NCBI GenBank assembly: GCA_020637235.1
Contig: JACJWG010000005.1
Location: 1 to 64,000 of the forward strand
Origin: Acidimicrobiaceae bacterium
Lineage (GTDB): Bacteria > Actinomycetota > Acidimicrobiia > Acidimicrobiales > Ilumatobacteraceae
DNA: 64,000 nt
Reading direction: 5' to 3'
Positions 17,927 to 32,756 of this stretch are shown one piece after another; the first letter of the stretch is position 1, and each line of letters opens with the position of its first letter. Both the position numbers and the translations under genes were made by a program. The notes beneath the pieces are model-generated. The model worked only from the letters and a program-made list of their open reading frames with translations, was not told the origin of the DNA and made no database searches.

Positions 17927-19860
17927 GTGACGACGCATCCGACGACGGCGCCACCGGCGGTCGCGCCCCCCGGCCCCGCTACGCCCACCGACTCCGATCC
18001 GGGATCAGACCCCCGTCCACCGGCGCCGCCGCGTGTGGCGATCTCCGACGTCCGTCCTGTCGTCGACGGTGGTCGCTTCCCGGCCAAACGGGTCCTGGGC
18101 GACGTCCTCACCGTGTCGGCGATCGTGTGCGCGGACGGCCACGACGAGCTGCGGGCGCAGGTGCTGCACCGGACCGGCGCCGGCGCCTGGACACCTGCGC
18201 CGATGCTGCGAGGTCTCGACGGCCGCTGGTCGGCCGAGGTGGCGCTCACCGAACTGGGCGTCCATCACGTCGCGGTCGAGGCGTGGGTGGACGACGTGGC
18301 GACGTGGGAACGCACGATCGCTCGCAAGCGCGCTGCGGGCCAACCGACCCACCTCGACGAGCAGTCGCTCGAGCGAGCGACGGGCGAGCCCCGGCGCAAA
18401 CACCTCGTGTCGAGCCCGGCGCTGCAGGTGGTCGTGGGCGACCGGCTGGCCGGATGCAGCAGTTGGTACGAGTTCTTCCCCCGCTCCACCGTCGACGGCA
18501 CCATCCGGCACGGCACGCTGCGCGAGGCGATCGATCGGCTCGGTTACGTCGCCGGTCTCGGCTTCGACGTCGTCTACCTGCCACCGATCCACCCGATCGG
18601 TCACACCCACCGCAAGGGTCCCGACAACGCACTCGTCGCAGGCGCCGAGGACGTGGGCAGCCCGTGGGCGATCGGCGACGAGACCGGCGGCCACGACGCC
18701 GTCCATCCCCAGCTCGGCACCGTCGACGACGTGCGGGCGTTGGCGTCGGCGGCACGCGAGCACGGCCTGGAGTTGGCGCTCGACCTCGCGTTCCAGTGCA
18801 GCCCCGACCATCCCTGGGTCCGCGAACATCCCGAGTGGTTCACGATCCGCGCCGACGGCTCGATCGCCCACGCAGAGAATCCGCCGAAACGCTACGACGA
18901 CATCGTCCCGCTCAACTTCGACAGCGACGACTGGCCGGCGCTGTGGCATGCGCTCGCCGACGTGGTGCGCCACTGGCGCGCCCAGGGCGTTCGCGTCTTC
19001 CGGGTCGACAACCCACACACGAAGCCGTTCGCGTTCTGGGAGTGGCTGATCGCCGAGATGCAGCACGAGGATCCCTCGGTGGTGTTCTTGGCCGAGGCCT
19101 TCGCCGCGCCACCGGTGATGCACCATCTCGCCAAGGTGGGCTTCAGCCAGTCGTACACCCACTTCCCGTGGCAGCACACCCCGTGGCAGCTGCGCGAGTA
19201 CTTCGAGCACCTGGTGCACGGCGAGGCGTCCGACTACCTGCGTGCCAACTCCTGGCCGCAGACACCGGACATCCTGACCGAGGAGCTCCAGCAGGGTGCC
19301 CGCTCGGTGTTCGTGTGCCGCCTGGTGCTCGCCGCCACGCTGAGCGCGTCGTACGGCGTGTACGGGCCCGCCTTCGAGACGATGGCGCACCGACCGCGAC
19401 CGGGCGCCGAGGAGTACGGCGGCAACGAGAAGTACGAGTTGCGCACGTGGGACCTGGCGACGGCATCGCTCACCGGAGAGATGACCACCCTGAACCGCAT
19501 CCGCCATCGGATGCGCGCGCTCCAGCACGACCGCAGCCTCGTGTTCCACCACTGCGACAACGACCGGATCGTCGTGTTCTCCAAGACCGCACCGCACCGG
19601 GTGCTCGGCGCGAGCGACGAGGACGCGTCCGACGACCCGGTGCTGGTGGTGGTGACCACCGACCACTGGACCACCCAGGCAGGCACCGTCCGGCTCGACC
19701 TGTCGGCGCTCGGGCCGGGCCCGTGGGACGACTACGAGGTGGTCGACCTCTTCGGCGGGGGCCGGTACCGCTGGTCCGGCGCCGACAACGTCGTGATCCT
19801 CACGCCCGACGCTCCGGCGCACGTGTTCCAGCTCCGTCCCCTCGCAGGAGGCCCGCAGGC

Positions 19861-19864
<4 letters not shown>
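17927..19864 (+). CDS. glgE: Alpha-1,4-glucan:maltose-1-phosphate maltosyltransferase GlgE
   Basis: A 645-residue GH13 subfamily 3 enzyme that extends alpha-glucan with maltosyl units from maltose 1-phosphate. Visible: the N-terminal beta domain with RVAISDVRPVVDGGRFPAKR, SSWYEFFPRS, LPPIHPIGHTHRKG (hallmark), the nucleophile Asp in VFRVDNPHTKPFAFWEW (about 360), the acid Glu in FLAEAF (about 388), and NEKYELRTWDL near the end. GTG 17927 is chosen by the -10 spacing; ATG 17894 would add 11 residues. The stop overlaps treS (ATGA), coupling polymer synthesis to supply of its donor. Confidence 0.96.
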
Positions 19865-23175
<3,311 letters not shown>

Positions 23176-23236
23176 TCCGCCGCCGCGGGTCAGAACATCA
23201 CCGTCACCACCACCACCACAACAGGAACCACCTCCC

Positions 23237-25344
<2,108 letters not shown>

Positions 25345-25348
<4 letters not shown>

Positions 25349-27102
25349 GCCACCCGCTGCACACCCTGGCGCTGTGGGCGCCCGCATCCGAACACGTGTC
25401 GGCGATCGTCGGAGGTACCCCGGTCGCCCTGCGCCGGGACGACGATGGGTGGTGGAGTGCACCCGAGGTGGCACTCGTCGGCCCGTACCGCTTCGTGGTC
25501 GACGGCGACGAGATCCCCGACCCGCGGTCGTGCCACCAACCCGATGGCGTCGACGGCGGCTCGTGGCCGCTCGCGCCCTACGACTGGCACGACGCCGGCT
25601 GGATCGGTCGTCCGCTCGTGGACGAGGTGATCCTGGAACTGCACGTCGGGACGTTCACGCCCGAGGGCACCCTCGACGCGGCGATCGATCGACTCGACGA
25701 CCTCGTCGACCTCGGCATCACCGCCGTCGAGGTGATGCCGCTCGCCACGTTCCCCGGCGAGCGCGGGTGGGGCTACGACGGCGTGCTGCTCTACGCCGTG
25801 CACCCCGCCTACGGCGGACCCGATGCGTTCCGCCGCTTCGTCGACGCGTGCCATGCACGCCACCTCGCCGTGGTGCTCGACGTGGTGTACAACCACCTCG
25901 GACCGTCCGGCAACCACCTGCCGAGACTCGGCCCCTACTTCACCAACGCCCACTCGACACCGTGGGGCGCCGCCGTGAATCTGGACCAGCCCGGCAGCGA
26001 CGAGGTGCGTCGGTTCTTCGTGGACAACGCGACGATGTGGATCCGCGACTTCCACGTCGACGGTCTGCGTCTCGACGCGGTCCACGCGTTCCACGACGAC
26101 TCCGCTGCGTCGGGTCGCGAGCCGTTCCTCGCACAGCTGACACGAGCGGTTCGTGCCGCCGCCGACGCCGTCGGACGCGTCGTGTTCGTGATCGGCGAGA
26201 GCGACCTCAACGACCCGACCCTGGTCGACCCGGGCCCTGACGCGCCGGCTGCGCTCGACGCGGTGTGGAGCGACGATCTGCACCACGCCCTGCACGTCGC
26301 GCTCACCAGGGAGGCTGACGGCTACTACGCCGACTATGTCGGGTGGGAGGACGTGGCCAGGGCACTCGAGCGGGTGTATGTGTACGACGGACGGATGTCG
26401 ATGCACCGCGGCCGCCAGCACGGCTCGCCGGTGGACGACCGGCCGCGGCGGGCGTTCGTGGTGTCGGTGCAGAACCACGACCAGGTGGGCAACCGCGCGA
26501 CGGGGACGCGGCTCGGCCACCTCGTGGGCCCGGCGGAACTCGAGGCCGCCGCTGCCGTCGTGCTGTGCTCGCCGTTCGTGCCGATGCTGTTCCAGGGCGA
26601 GGAGTGGGCGGCGTCGACGCCGTTCCTGTACGCGACCGATCACACGGATCCCGCGATCGCCGAGGCCGTCACGACGGGCCGGCGTCGCGAGTTCGGATCG
26701 TTCGTCTCGTTCACCGACGAGGTTCCCGACCCGCAGGCCGAGGCGACCTTCCGGGCGAGCGTGCTCGATTGGGACGAGCGCGAGCACGATCCGCACGCGT
26801 CGGTGCTGCGCTGGTACCGCCGTCTCATCGAGATGCGTCGCACCCACCCGGCGCTGCGCACGCACGGTCCGCTCGACACCTCGGCTGCGTGGCACCCCGA
26901 CACGGGTGCGTTCGTGATGATGCGTGGCCAGCGGCTGATGGTGGTGGTGGCGGCGGGCGACGAGCCCGTCGACGTGTCGACGCTCGCGCGTCAGGGCGAC
27001 GTGTTGCTCACCAACGACACCACGTGGGGCGACGACGGTGTGCTCGCGCCGGGTTGCACCGTCGTGGTCGACGTCGTCGGGTCCTCCGCGCCGTCGACGT
27101 GA
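25345..27102 (+). CDS. treZ: Malto-oligosyltrehalose trehalohydrolase TreZ
   Basis: A 585-residue GH13 enzyme releasing trehalose from maltooligosyl-trehalose. The N-terminal domain includes LALWAPASEHVSAIV. The barrel includes LHVGTFTPEGTLDAAI, FPGERGWGYDGVLLYAVH, VDGLRLDAVHAFHDDS (about 239), VIGESDLNDP (about 285) and QNHDQVGNRATGTR (about 375). It starts at GTG 25345, overlapping glgX. It works on the product of TreY, encoded next. Confidence 0.96.
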
Positions 27103-27178
27103 CGCTCCGGCGCGTCGAGCGCACCGAGACGTGACCGGTGGCCGGTGTGGTGTGCGGTTCGCCGGGGAATCACGAGGC

Positions 27179-29971
27179 GTGACGTCGCTCGCCACCCCCT
27201 TCCCCACTCCCCGCCAGACCGCAGGACGTGCCGCGCCGAGCGGGCCGCGCCCGCTGGCCACGGCGCGCATCCAACTCACCGACGTGGTCGGTTTCGACGT
27301 CGCCGCGTCGGTGGTGCCGCTGCTCACCTCGATCGGCGTGTCCCATGTGTACCTGTCGCCGGTCCTGCGCGCCGTTCCCGGGTCGCGACACGGCTACGAC
27401 GTGGTGGATCCACACCACGTCGACCTCGATCGTGGCGGGGAGCACGCGTTCGCTCAGCTCACGCGTGCCGCGCACGACCACGAGCTGGGGGTGCTGCTCG
27501 ACGTCGTGCCCAACCATCTCGCGAGCGACCCGCGCAGCCCGGTCTGGGCAGACGTGCTGCGACACGGTCGGGCGAGCCGCTTCGCGCGCTGGTTCGACCT
27601 CGCCTGGGCGTCGGGCAACGAGCAGGTGCACGACCGCATCCTGCTACCCGTGCTGGGCACCGAGCTCGACGAGGCGATCGCCGACGGGTCGGTGACCGTC
27701 GGTCGTCACGGCTGCGAGGTGGTGGTTCGCGTGTACGACGCGACGCTGCCGCTCTCGAACGAGTCATTGGTCGAACTGGCCACCGCGATGGCTGCCGCCG
27801 CGCCGGCGCACGACGAGCGACCCGCCCCGTCCGCTGGTTCGTCGGCCTGGTCGCGTGTCGCGCTGCTGACCGACGAGCTGCGACAGGCCACGACCATCGG
27901 CGCGACGACGGAGGCCCAGCGGGTGGCCGCGATCCTCGGGTCCCTCGCCTGTGACGAGCCGGAGGTGGCCGCCGAACTCGACCGCCTCCTGGCAGCCGTG
28001 GCCGGGGACCCCACCACGATGCGCTGGGTGCTCGACCAGCAGCACTACGAGCTCGCGCACTGGCACGAGGGAACCCGCCGACTCGATCGGCGCAGGTTCT
28101 TCGACGTCGCCGAGCTCGTCGGCGTGCGCCAGGAGGACCCGGAGGTGTTCCGGGCCACGCACGCGCGCATCCTCGCGATGCTCCAGAGCGGGGCCATCGA
28201 CGGTGTGCGGATCGATCACCCCGACGGTCTCAGCGATCCCACCGGGTACCTCACCGCACTTCGCGAGGAGATCGGCGACGCATGGCTCGTGGTGGAGAAG
28301 ATCCTCTCCGACGGCGAGGAGCTGCCTGCCGCGTGGCCCGTCGACGGCACCGTCGGCTACGAGCACGGCGCCGTGCTCGACCGTTTGTTCGTCGCACCGA
28401 CGGGTGAGGCACCGCTCACCGAGTTGGTGGCCAGACACGCCGGGGACGTCGACGGCGTGCCTGCCGGCGACGTCGACGCGATCGTCGACCGCGCCCGCCG
28501 CGACGCGCTCGCGCTGCTGTTCCGGCCCGAGCTGGCACGGCTCACCGAACTCGCCATCCGTGTGTGCCGCTCGGCGACGTTCGGGAGCTCGGGACCGATC
28601 GACTGCGACGACGAGGTGGCTCGGCGCGCGATCGAGGAGATGGTGGTGGCCTGCCCCGTGTACCGCACCTACGTGCGCCGTGGTGAGGCGCCGGGCATCG
28701 ACGACACACTCGTGCTCGACCAGCTCACCGCGGACGCAGCGGCGCGTCTGCGTGCCGCCCATGCGCCACACGAGACGCAGGCGGCAGTCGTGGTGGAGGT
28801 GCTGCGGGCGGTGTTCGACCGAACCGAGCGCAGCGACACCGAAGCGGCGTTCGTGCAGCGCTTCCAGCAACTCACGTCGGCGGTCACGGCGAAGGGGGTG
28901 GAGGACACCGCCTTCTATCGGCTGCCGCGCCTGGCCACGTTGTGCGAGGTGGGTGCCGATCCGGTGCGTTGGTCGATCGGCCGCGACGAGTTCCAGGCCC
29001 ATGTGGCGCGCGCGGCCCGCCAGCCCTTCGAGATGGTGGCGACGTCGACCCACGACTCGAAGCGGTCGCAGGATGCGCGGCTCCGGCTGGCCGTGCTGTC
29101 GGAGATCCCCGACCTGTGGTCGACCGCGGTGGACACCGTGATGCACCGTCTGGACGAGGTGATCGAGCGCAGCCGGCGCGACCCGCTCCTCGACCTGCTC
29201 CTGGTCCAGTACGTCGTGGCCGTCCACCCGGCCGGCACCGACCGGCTGGTGCCCGCTGCGCTGAAGGCCGCCCGCGAGGCCAAGCGCCGCACCGACTGGC
29301 ATCGTCAGGAGGACGCGTACGAGCAGATCGTCGAGCGCACCGTCGAGTTCCTGCTCGAGGACCCGGTGTGCCGTGCGGCGCTCGCCCCGGTGCTCGACGT
29401 GGTGGTACCGGCTGGTCGGCTGGCCTCGCTGGCCGCCACGCTGCTGACGTTCGCCGGCCCGCAGGTTCCCGACCTGTACCAGGCGTGGCCCGGCTGGCAC
29501 CTCGCCCTCGCCGATCCGGACAACCGCGCCGACCTCGACCCGGGGGCGCTCGCCCGTCTCCTCGCCGACGCCGACCGGCTCGGCTCGTCGGTGTGGGACG
29601 CTGCGTCGATCCGTGACGACGAGCGGGGCCTGTCCCGGACGCACGTCGTGCGCACGTGCCTCGCACTGCGACGTGCCCATCCGCTCGCGGTGTCGGGCGG
29701 CGGGTACGAACCACTGGTCGCATCGGGCGTCGCGTCCGACCACGTGATCGCCGCCGTGCTCGGCGCCGACGTGGCCGACCCGGTGATCGTCGTGGGATCC
29801 CGGTGGCATGACACGCTCCGCCGCGCCGGGGGGTGGCGGGACACCGAGTTGTCGCTGCCCGCCGGCCGCTGGACGGACGTGTTGTGCGGTGGAGGTCACG
29901 GTGTCGAGGGCACCGTGGCGCTGGATGCCCTGGTTCGTGACCTGCCCGGAGCGCTCCTCGTTCCGGCATGA
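27179..29971 (+). CDS. treY: Malto-oligosyltrehalose synthase TreY
   Basis: A 930-residue GH13 enzyme converting the reducing end of maltodextrin into a trehalosyl end. Motifs: TARIQLTDVVGFDVAASVVP, SHVYLSPVL, GSRHGYDVVDP, LLDVVPNHLA, GVRIDHPDGLSDP (about 342), VVEKIL, and GVEDTAFYR in the C-terminal part. GTG 27179 follows an ACGAGG ribosome site, 76 bases after treZ. With TreZ and TreS-Mak it closes a glycogen-trehalose-maltose 1-phosphate loop. No glgA, glgB or otsAB is in the window. Confidence 0.95.
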   Translation: MTSLATPFPTPRQTAGRAAPSGPRPLATARIQLTDVVGFDVAASVVPLLTSIGVSHVYLSPVLRAVPGSRHGYDVVDPHHVDLDRGGEHAFAQLTRAAHDHELGVLLDVVPNHLASDPRSPVWADVLRHGRASRFARWFDLAWASGNEQVHDRILLPVLGTELDEAIADGSVTVGRHGCEVVVRVYDATLPLSNESLVELATAMAAAAPAHDERPAPSAGSSAWSRVALLTDELRQATTIGATTEAQRVAAILGSLACDEPEVAAELDRLLAAVAGDPTTMRWVLDQQHYELAHWHEGTRRLDRRRFFDVAELVGVRQEDPEVFRATHARILAMLQSGAIDGVRIDHPDGLSDPTGYLTALREEIGDAWLVVEKILSDGEELPAAWPVDGTVGYEHGAVLDRLFVAPTGEAPLTELVARHAGDVDGVPAGDVDAIVDRARRDALALLFRPELARLTELAIRVCRSATFGSSGPIDCDDEVARRAIEEMVVACPVYRTYVRRGEAPGIDDTLVLDQLTADAAARLRAAHAPHETQAAVVVEVLRAVFDRTERSDTEAAFVQRFQQLTSAVTAKGVEDTAFYRLPRLATLCEVGADPVRWSIGRDEFQAHVARAARQPFEMVATSTHDSKRSQDARLRLAVLSEIPDLWSTAVDTVMHRLDEVIERSRRDPLLDLLLVQYVVAVHPAGTDRLVPAALKAAREAKRRTDWHRQEDAYEQIVERTVEFLLEDPVCRAALAPVLDVVVPAGRLASLAATLLTFAGPQVPDLYQAWPGWHLALADPDNRADLDPGALARLLADADRLGSSVWDAASIRDDERGLSRTHVVRTCLALRRAHPLAVSGGGYEPLVASGVASDHVIAAVLGADVADPVIVVGSRWHDTLRRAGGWRDTELSLPAGRWTDVLCGGGHGVEGTVALDALVRDLPGALLVPA

Positions 29972-29982
29972 GTCGCGCCGGT

Positions 29983-30015
29983 GGCGTGGTGTCACGCATC
30001 GCCTGACACCACGCC
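29983..30015 (+). terminator. Bidirectional hairpin between treY and usp
   Basis: Perfect 12-bp arms 29983-29994 and 30004-30015 (GGCGTGGTGTCA and its complement) with a 9-base loop, placed between two convergent genes. It has no T-run, as usual in GC-rich actinobacteria. Confidence 0.75.
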
Positions 30016-30028
30016 CCAGCAGCTGCCG

Positions 30029-30517
30029 TCAGTGCACGACGAGCACCGGCAACGGGGCGTCCCGGACGAGCTCGCTCGAGACCGAGCGGGTGAACAGGCG
30101 GCTGAACCAGCCTCGATCATGGGATCCGACGACCACGACATCGGCGCCGCACGCTTGTGCCGCGCGAGCGATCGCGTCGGCCGGGTCCCCCACATCACCC
30201 ATGGTGTCCGCACCTGCGAGGTGAGCGGCGACGGCGACGTCGTCGGCCTGCCGCTCGGCGATGTCCACCGGGGTGTGGTGCGGTTGATCACTGGTGGGGT
30301 GCTGGAACACCAGGGGCGGACCGGCCACGCCTGCGGGCGGCACCATCATCGTGTACGGGACGCCCCACTCCATCGACGAGCCGGTCCACAGCATGGCTCG
30401 GGTCCGGGCGACGCTCACCACGGTGTACTGGGCGGTGTCGCCGAAGAGATCGCGAGCGATGCGGGCGGCGTGCACCGATTCCTCGGTGTCGTCGGCGGCG
30501 ATGAGCACATGTGTCAT
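30029..30517 (-). CDS. Universal stress protein (UspA domain)
   Basis: A 162-residue single-domain Usp: THVLIAADDTEESVHAARIA at the N-terminus and the ATP-binding end ADVVVVGSHDRGWFSRLF followed by SVSSELVRDAPLPVLVVH. The G-x2-G-x9-G(S/T) signature is altered (GSHDRGWF...), so ATP binding is uncertain. It starts at ATG 30517, nine bases from a GGGAAC box. It is divergent from the sigma factor gene and expected to be expressed in the same response. Confidence 0.9.
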   Translation of the reverse strand: MTHVLIAADDTEESVHAARIARDLFGDTAQYTVVSVARTRAMLWTGSSMEWGVPYTMMVPPAGVAGPPLVFQHPTSDQPHHTPVDIAERQADDVAVAAHLAGADTMGDVGDPADAIARAAQACGADVVVVGSHDRGWFSRLFTRSVSSELVRDAPLPVLVVH

Positions 30518-30526
30518 GTCCACCCG

Positions 30527-30552
30527 GTTCCCGGTTCTCCGTCCGGGTGAAC
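30527..30552 (-). promoter_or_regulatory. SigB/SigF-type promoter of usp (GGGAAC variant)
   Basis: On the minus strand: GTTCA (30552-30548), 15 bases, GGGAAC (30532-30527), 9 bases, ATG 30517. The same spacing as the GGGTAC sites, with A in place of T at the fourth base, as B. subtilis SigB also permits. Confidence 0.6.
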
Positions 30553-30556
30553 GGGC

Positions 30557-30581
30557 GTTTGGTCCGACCCGATCGGGGTAC
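30557..30581 (+). promoter_or_regulatory. SigB/SigF-type promoter of the sigma(-Dps) gene
   Basis: GTTTG at 30557-30561, 14 bases, GGGTAC at 30576-30581, 10 bases, then ATG 30592. It suggests that the sigma factor drives its own gene or is driven by its paralogue at 38135. Confidence 0.78.
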
Positions 30582-30591
30582 GCAGCGCTCG

Positions 30592-32175
30592 ATGTCGGAC
30601 CCGGATCACCACCACGACGACGAGTGGCTCGCCGACGCGTTGGAGCGTTTCGCGCGAGACCGCACCGACGATGCCCTCCGCGACGAGATCTTCCGCCGCG
30701 GCCACCGGTTCGCCGTGCGAGGCGCACGTCGGTTCGCCGACCGCGGCGAACCGCTCGACGACCTCGTCCAGGTGGCGGGCATCGGCCTGTTGAAGGCGAT
30801 CGAGCGGTTCGAGCCGTCGATGGGCGTGCCGTTCGGGTCGTACGCCACGCCGACCATCCTCGGCGAACTCCGACGGCACTTCCGCGACCACACGTGGAGC
30901 GTGCGGGTGCCCCGCCGTGCGAAGGACCTCCGCACCAACGTCAACGCTGCCGTGGACGAACTGTCGCGCTCGCTCGACCGGTCGCCCACCGTCGTCGAGA
31001 TCGCTGCACGGCTCGGTCTCGGTGTCGACTCGGTGCTCGAGGTGCTGGAGGCCAACAACGCCTACCGATCGCGGCCACTCGATCCCACCGGCGGCGACCC
31101 GAACGTGGTCCGCCAGGTGACCATCGACGACGACGTCGATCGTGTCGTCGACCGCGAGACGATCATCGCGCTCCTCGATCGGCTGCGACCGCGGGAGCGC
31201 ACGATCCTGTATCTCCGCTACTACGAGGAGCTGAGCCAGTCCCAGATCGCCGCTCGCGTCGGGACGAGCCAGGTCCACGTCGGCCGGCTGATCGCGTCGA
31301 GCCTCGAGCTGTTGCGCGCCCACATGAGCGACGACACCGGCGACCGACGACGCGACGCGACGGGGGCAGATGCGCGTCTCGAACACTCGGTCGGGGGGAA
31401 CCAGCAGGCACGTGGACGGCGACCCCCGCCGATCCCTGACGACGCCGAATTCCGCGAGGTACCCATGAGCCAGACGACCGACGAACGAACGACCACCAGC
31501 AGCACCACGAACCGCACCGGCGCTCAGGATTCGATTCCCGAGCCCGCTGGCACCGGCGCCGTGACGTCGGCCCGTCAGGCGGCGTTCACGGTCCCCACGC
31601 TCGACCTCGAGCAGGGCGCCGACGTGGCGGATCGCTTGCAGCGACGCCTGGTTGCGCTGATCGACCTGTCCCTCACGTTGAAGCACATCCACTGGAACGT
31701 GGTGGGCCCGAACTTCATCGGTGTGCACGAGATGCTCGATCCGCAGTACGCCGGTGTGCAGGAGATGGTCGACGACGTGGCCGAGCGCATCGCCACCCTG
31801 GGCGGGGCACCGAGCGGGCTCCCCGGACGACTCGTCGCACAGCGCTCGTGGGACGACTACGACCTCGACCGCGCCGACTCGATCGCCCACCTCGGAGCGC
31901 TCGACCTGGTGTACCAGGGCGTCATCGGCGGGCACCGTGCGGAGATCGGCGCACTCGACGAACTCGACCCGGTCACCCAGGATCTGCTCATCGGCCAGAC
32001 CGCCGTCCTCGAGCGATACCACTGGTTCGTGCGATCGCATCTCGAGAACTGGGCCGGTGGCATGTCGAACGCCGGTGCCGCCTCCGAACGGGAAGCGGCT
32101 CGCGCGGTCGCCGCCAAGTCGCACAACGCCGTCGGGTCGCACACCACCCGCAGCGCCGACCGGAAGGAGAGCTGA
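30592..32175 (+). CDS. SigB/SigF-type sigma factor open in frame into Dps (possible fusion)
   Basis: From ATG 30592 the frame is open for 527 codons. Residues ~1-245 are a group 3 sigma factor: region 2 (DDLVQVAGIGLLKAIERFEPSMG, FGSYATPTILGELRRHFRD), region 3 (SRSLDRSPTVVEIAARLG) and region 4 (ERTILYLRYYEELSQSQIAARVGTSQVHVGRLI). The paralogue at 38135 stops soon after the equivalent point (LRAHL), but here a ~45-residue charged linker leads without a stop into a full Dps. Either a natural sigma-Dps fusion is made, or the sigma factor merely reads through. Dps also has its own promoter and start inside. The linker contains no conserved motif. Confidence 0.8.
   Translation: MSDPDHHHDDEWLADALERFARDRTDDALRDEIFRRGHRFAVRGARRFADRGEPLDDLVQVAGIGLLKAIERFEPSMGVPFGSYATPTILGELRRHFRDHTWSVRVPRRAKDLRTNVNAAVDELSRSLDRSPTVVEIAARLGLGVDSVLEVLEANNAYRSRPLDPTGGDPNVVRQVTIDDDVDRVVDRETIIALLDRLRPRERTILYLRYYEELSQSQIAARVGTSQVHVGRLIASSLELLRAHMSDDTGDRRRDATGADARLEHSVGGNQQARGRRPPPIPDDAEFREVPMSQTTDERTTTSSTTNRTGAQDSIPEPAGTGAVTSARQAAFTVPTLDLEQGADVADRLQRRLVALIDLSLTLKHIHWNVVGPNFIGVHEMLDPQYAGVQEMVDDVAERIATLGGAPSGLPGRLVAQRSWDDYDLDRADSIAHLGALDLVYQGVIGGHRAEIGALDELDPVTQDLLIGQTAVLERYHWFVRSHLENWAGGMSNAGAASEREAARAVAAKSHNAVGSHTTRSADRKES
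31376..31401 (+). promoter_or_regulatory. Internal SigB/SigF-type promoter for leader ORF and Dps
   Basis: GTCTC at 31376-31380, 15 bases, GGGAAC at 31396-31401, 10 bases, GTG 31412. It lies within the linker codons of the sigma-Dps frame. Confidence 0.6.
31412..31468 (+). CDS. 18-codon leader ORF coupled to dps
   Basis: A frame of 18 codons, MDGDPRRSLTTPNSARYP, out of frame with the sigma-Dps reading. It begins exactly 10 bases after the -10 box and ends with a TGA overlapping the Dps ATG (ATGA). The same layout occurs before the YihY gene. It probably serves translational hand-over from a leaderless start to the main gene. Confidence 0.45.
   Translation: MDGDPRRSLTTPNSARYP
31465..32175 (+). 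CDS. dps: Dps-type ferritin (DNA protection during starvation), stand-alone form
   Basis: From ATG 31465 (site GAGGT five bases before) a 236-residue Dps can be made. After a Thr/Ser-rich N-tail of ~60 residues the ferritin core shows LKHIHWNVVGPNFIGVHEMLD and EMVDDVAERIATLGG, which supply the inter-subunit ferroxidase His, Asp and Glu. The protein oxidises Fe(II) with H2O2 and shields DNA. The N-tail is longer than in E. coli Dps. The same codons also form the C-terminal part of the longer sigma-Dps frame. Confidence 0.88.
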   Translation: MSQTTDERTTTSSTTNRTGAQDSIPEPAGTGAVTSARQAAFTVPTLDLEQGADVADRLQRRLVALIDLSLTLKHIHWNVVGPNFIGVHEMLDPQYAGVQEMVDDVAERIATLGGAPSGLPGRLVAQRSWDDYDLDRADSIAHLGALDLVYQGVIGGHRAEIGALDELDPVTQDLLIGQTAVLERYHWFVRSHLENWAGGMSNAGAASEREAARAVAAKSHNAVGSHTTRSADRKES

Positions 32176-32176
32176 G

Positions 32177-32608
32177 ATGAAGGGCCTGTTCCGACGCCGC
32201 CGGCTCGGGTGGATGCGCCGACTGTGGTGGATCGGCACCGCCTCGGCCATCTGGAGCAATCGGCGTGATCTGAAGCGCTGGGCGAACTTCGTCAGGCGAG
32301 CCGCGAGCGAGCGAGAGCGACGCCCGTGGTCGGACCTGGTCGCCGAGGCGAAGGTGCGTGCAGCCATCAGCGCCGACCCCACGTTGCGTCGGGACGATGC
32401 CATCGACGACGTGCGCGTCGACGACGGGGTCGTCACCCTGCTGACCACCACGGCCAGCTGGCCCGACCCCCGCGACCAGATCGTGAAGCTGAAGCAGGTG
32501 AAGGGGATCACCGACGTGACTGCGAAGCCCGCTCCCGCCGACGTGCGCGCCACCGTGCGTCCGATCGTCACCGTCGGCGAGGTCGTCGGTACGGCCGGGG
32601 TGAGGTGA
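32177..32608 (+). CDS. BON-domain protein
   Basis: A 143-residue protein with a very basic N-terminus and a short hydrophobic stretch (RLWWIGTASAIW). A BON domain follows (VRAAISADPTLRRDD, VDDGVVTLLTTTA, VKGITDVTAK), which in other proteins binds phospholipid surfaces. It starts one base after the dps stop with a strong AAGGAGAG site. It is probably membrane-associated and a stress-envelope protein. Confidence 0.8.
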   Translation: MKGLFRRRRLGWMRRLWWIGTASAIWSNRRDLKRWANFVRRAASERERRPWSDLVAEAKVRAAISADPTLRRDDAIDDVRVDDGVVTLLTTTASWPDPRDQIVKLKQVKGITDVTAKPAPADVRATVRPIVTVGEVVGTAGVR

Positions 32609-32612
32609 CACC

Positions 32613-32756
32613 ATGGCTGGTCTGCTCTGGATCATCGCCGTCGTGCTGGTCGTCGCCGGCGTCGTGTCGCTCATCCGCGGCGAAGTGCTGTGGGGCGTCG
32701 TCCTCGTCGTGGTGGGGCTGCTGATCGGCCCGGGTGGCGTCAGCGTCTTCACGTGA
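32613..32756 (+). CDS. 47-residue two-helix membrane protein
   Basis: A tiny protein made of two hydrophobic helices (LLWIIAVVLVVAGVVSLI, then GVVLVVVGLLIGPGG) joined by RGEVLW. The GPGGVS end is a pattern I associate with small actinobacterial membrane proteins. ATG 32613 has a GAGGTGA site overlapping the BON gene end. Its stop overlaps the topoisomerase start (GTGA). Function unknown. Confidence 0.72.
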   Translation: MAGLLWIIAVVLVVAGVVSLIRGEVLWGVVLVVVGLLIGPGGVSVFT

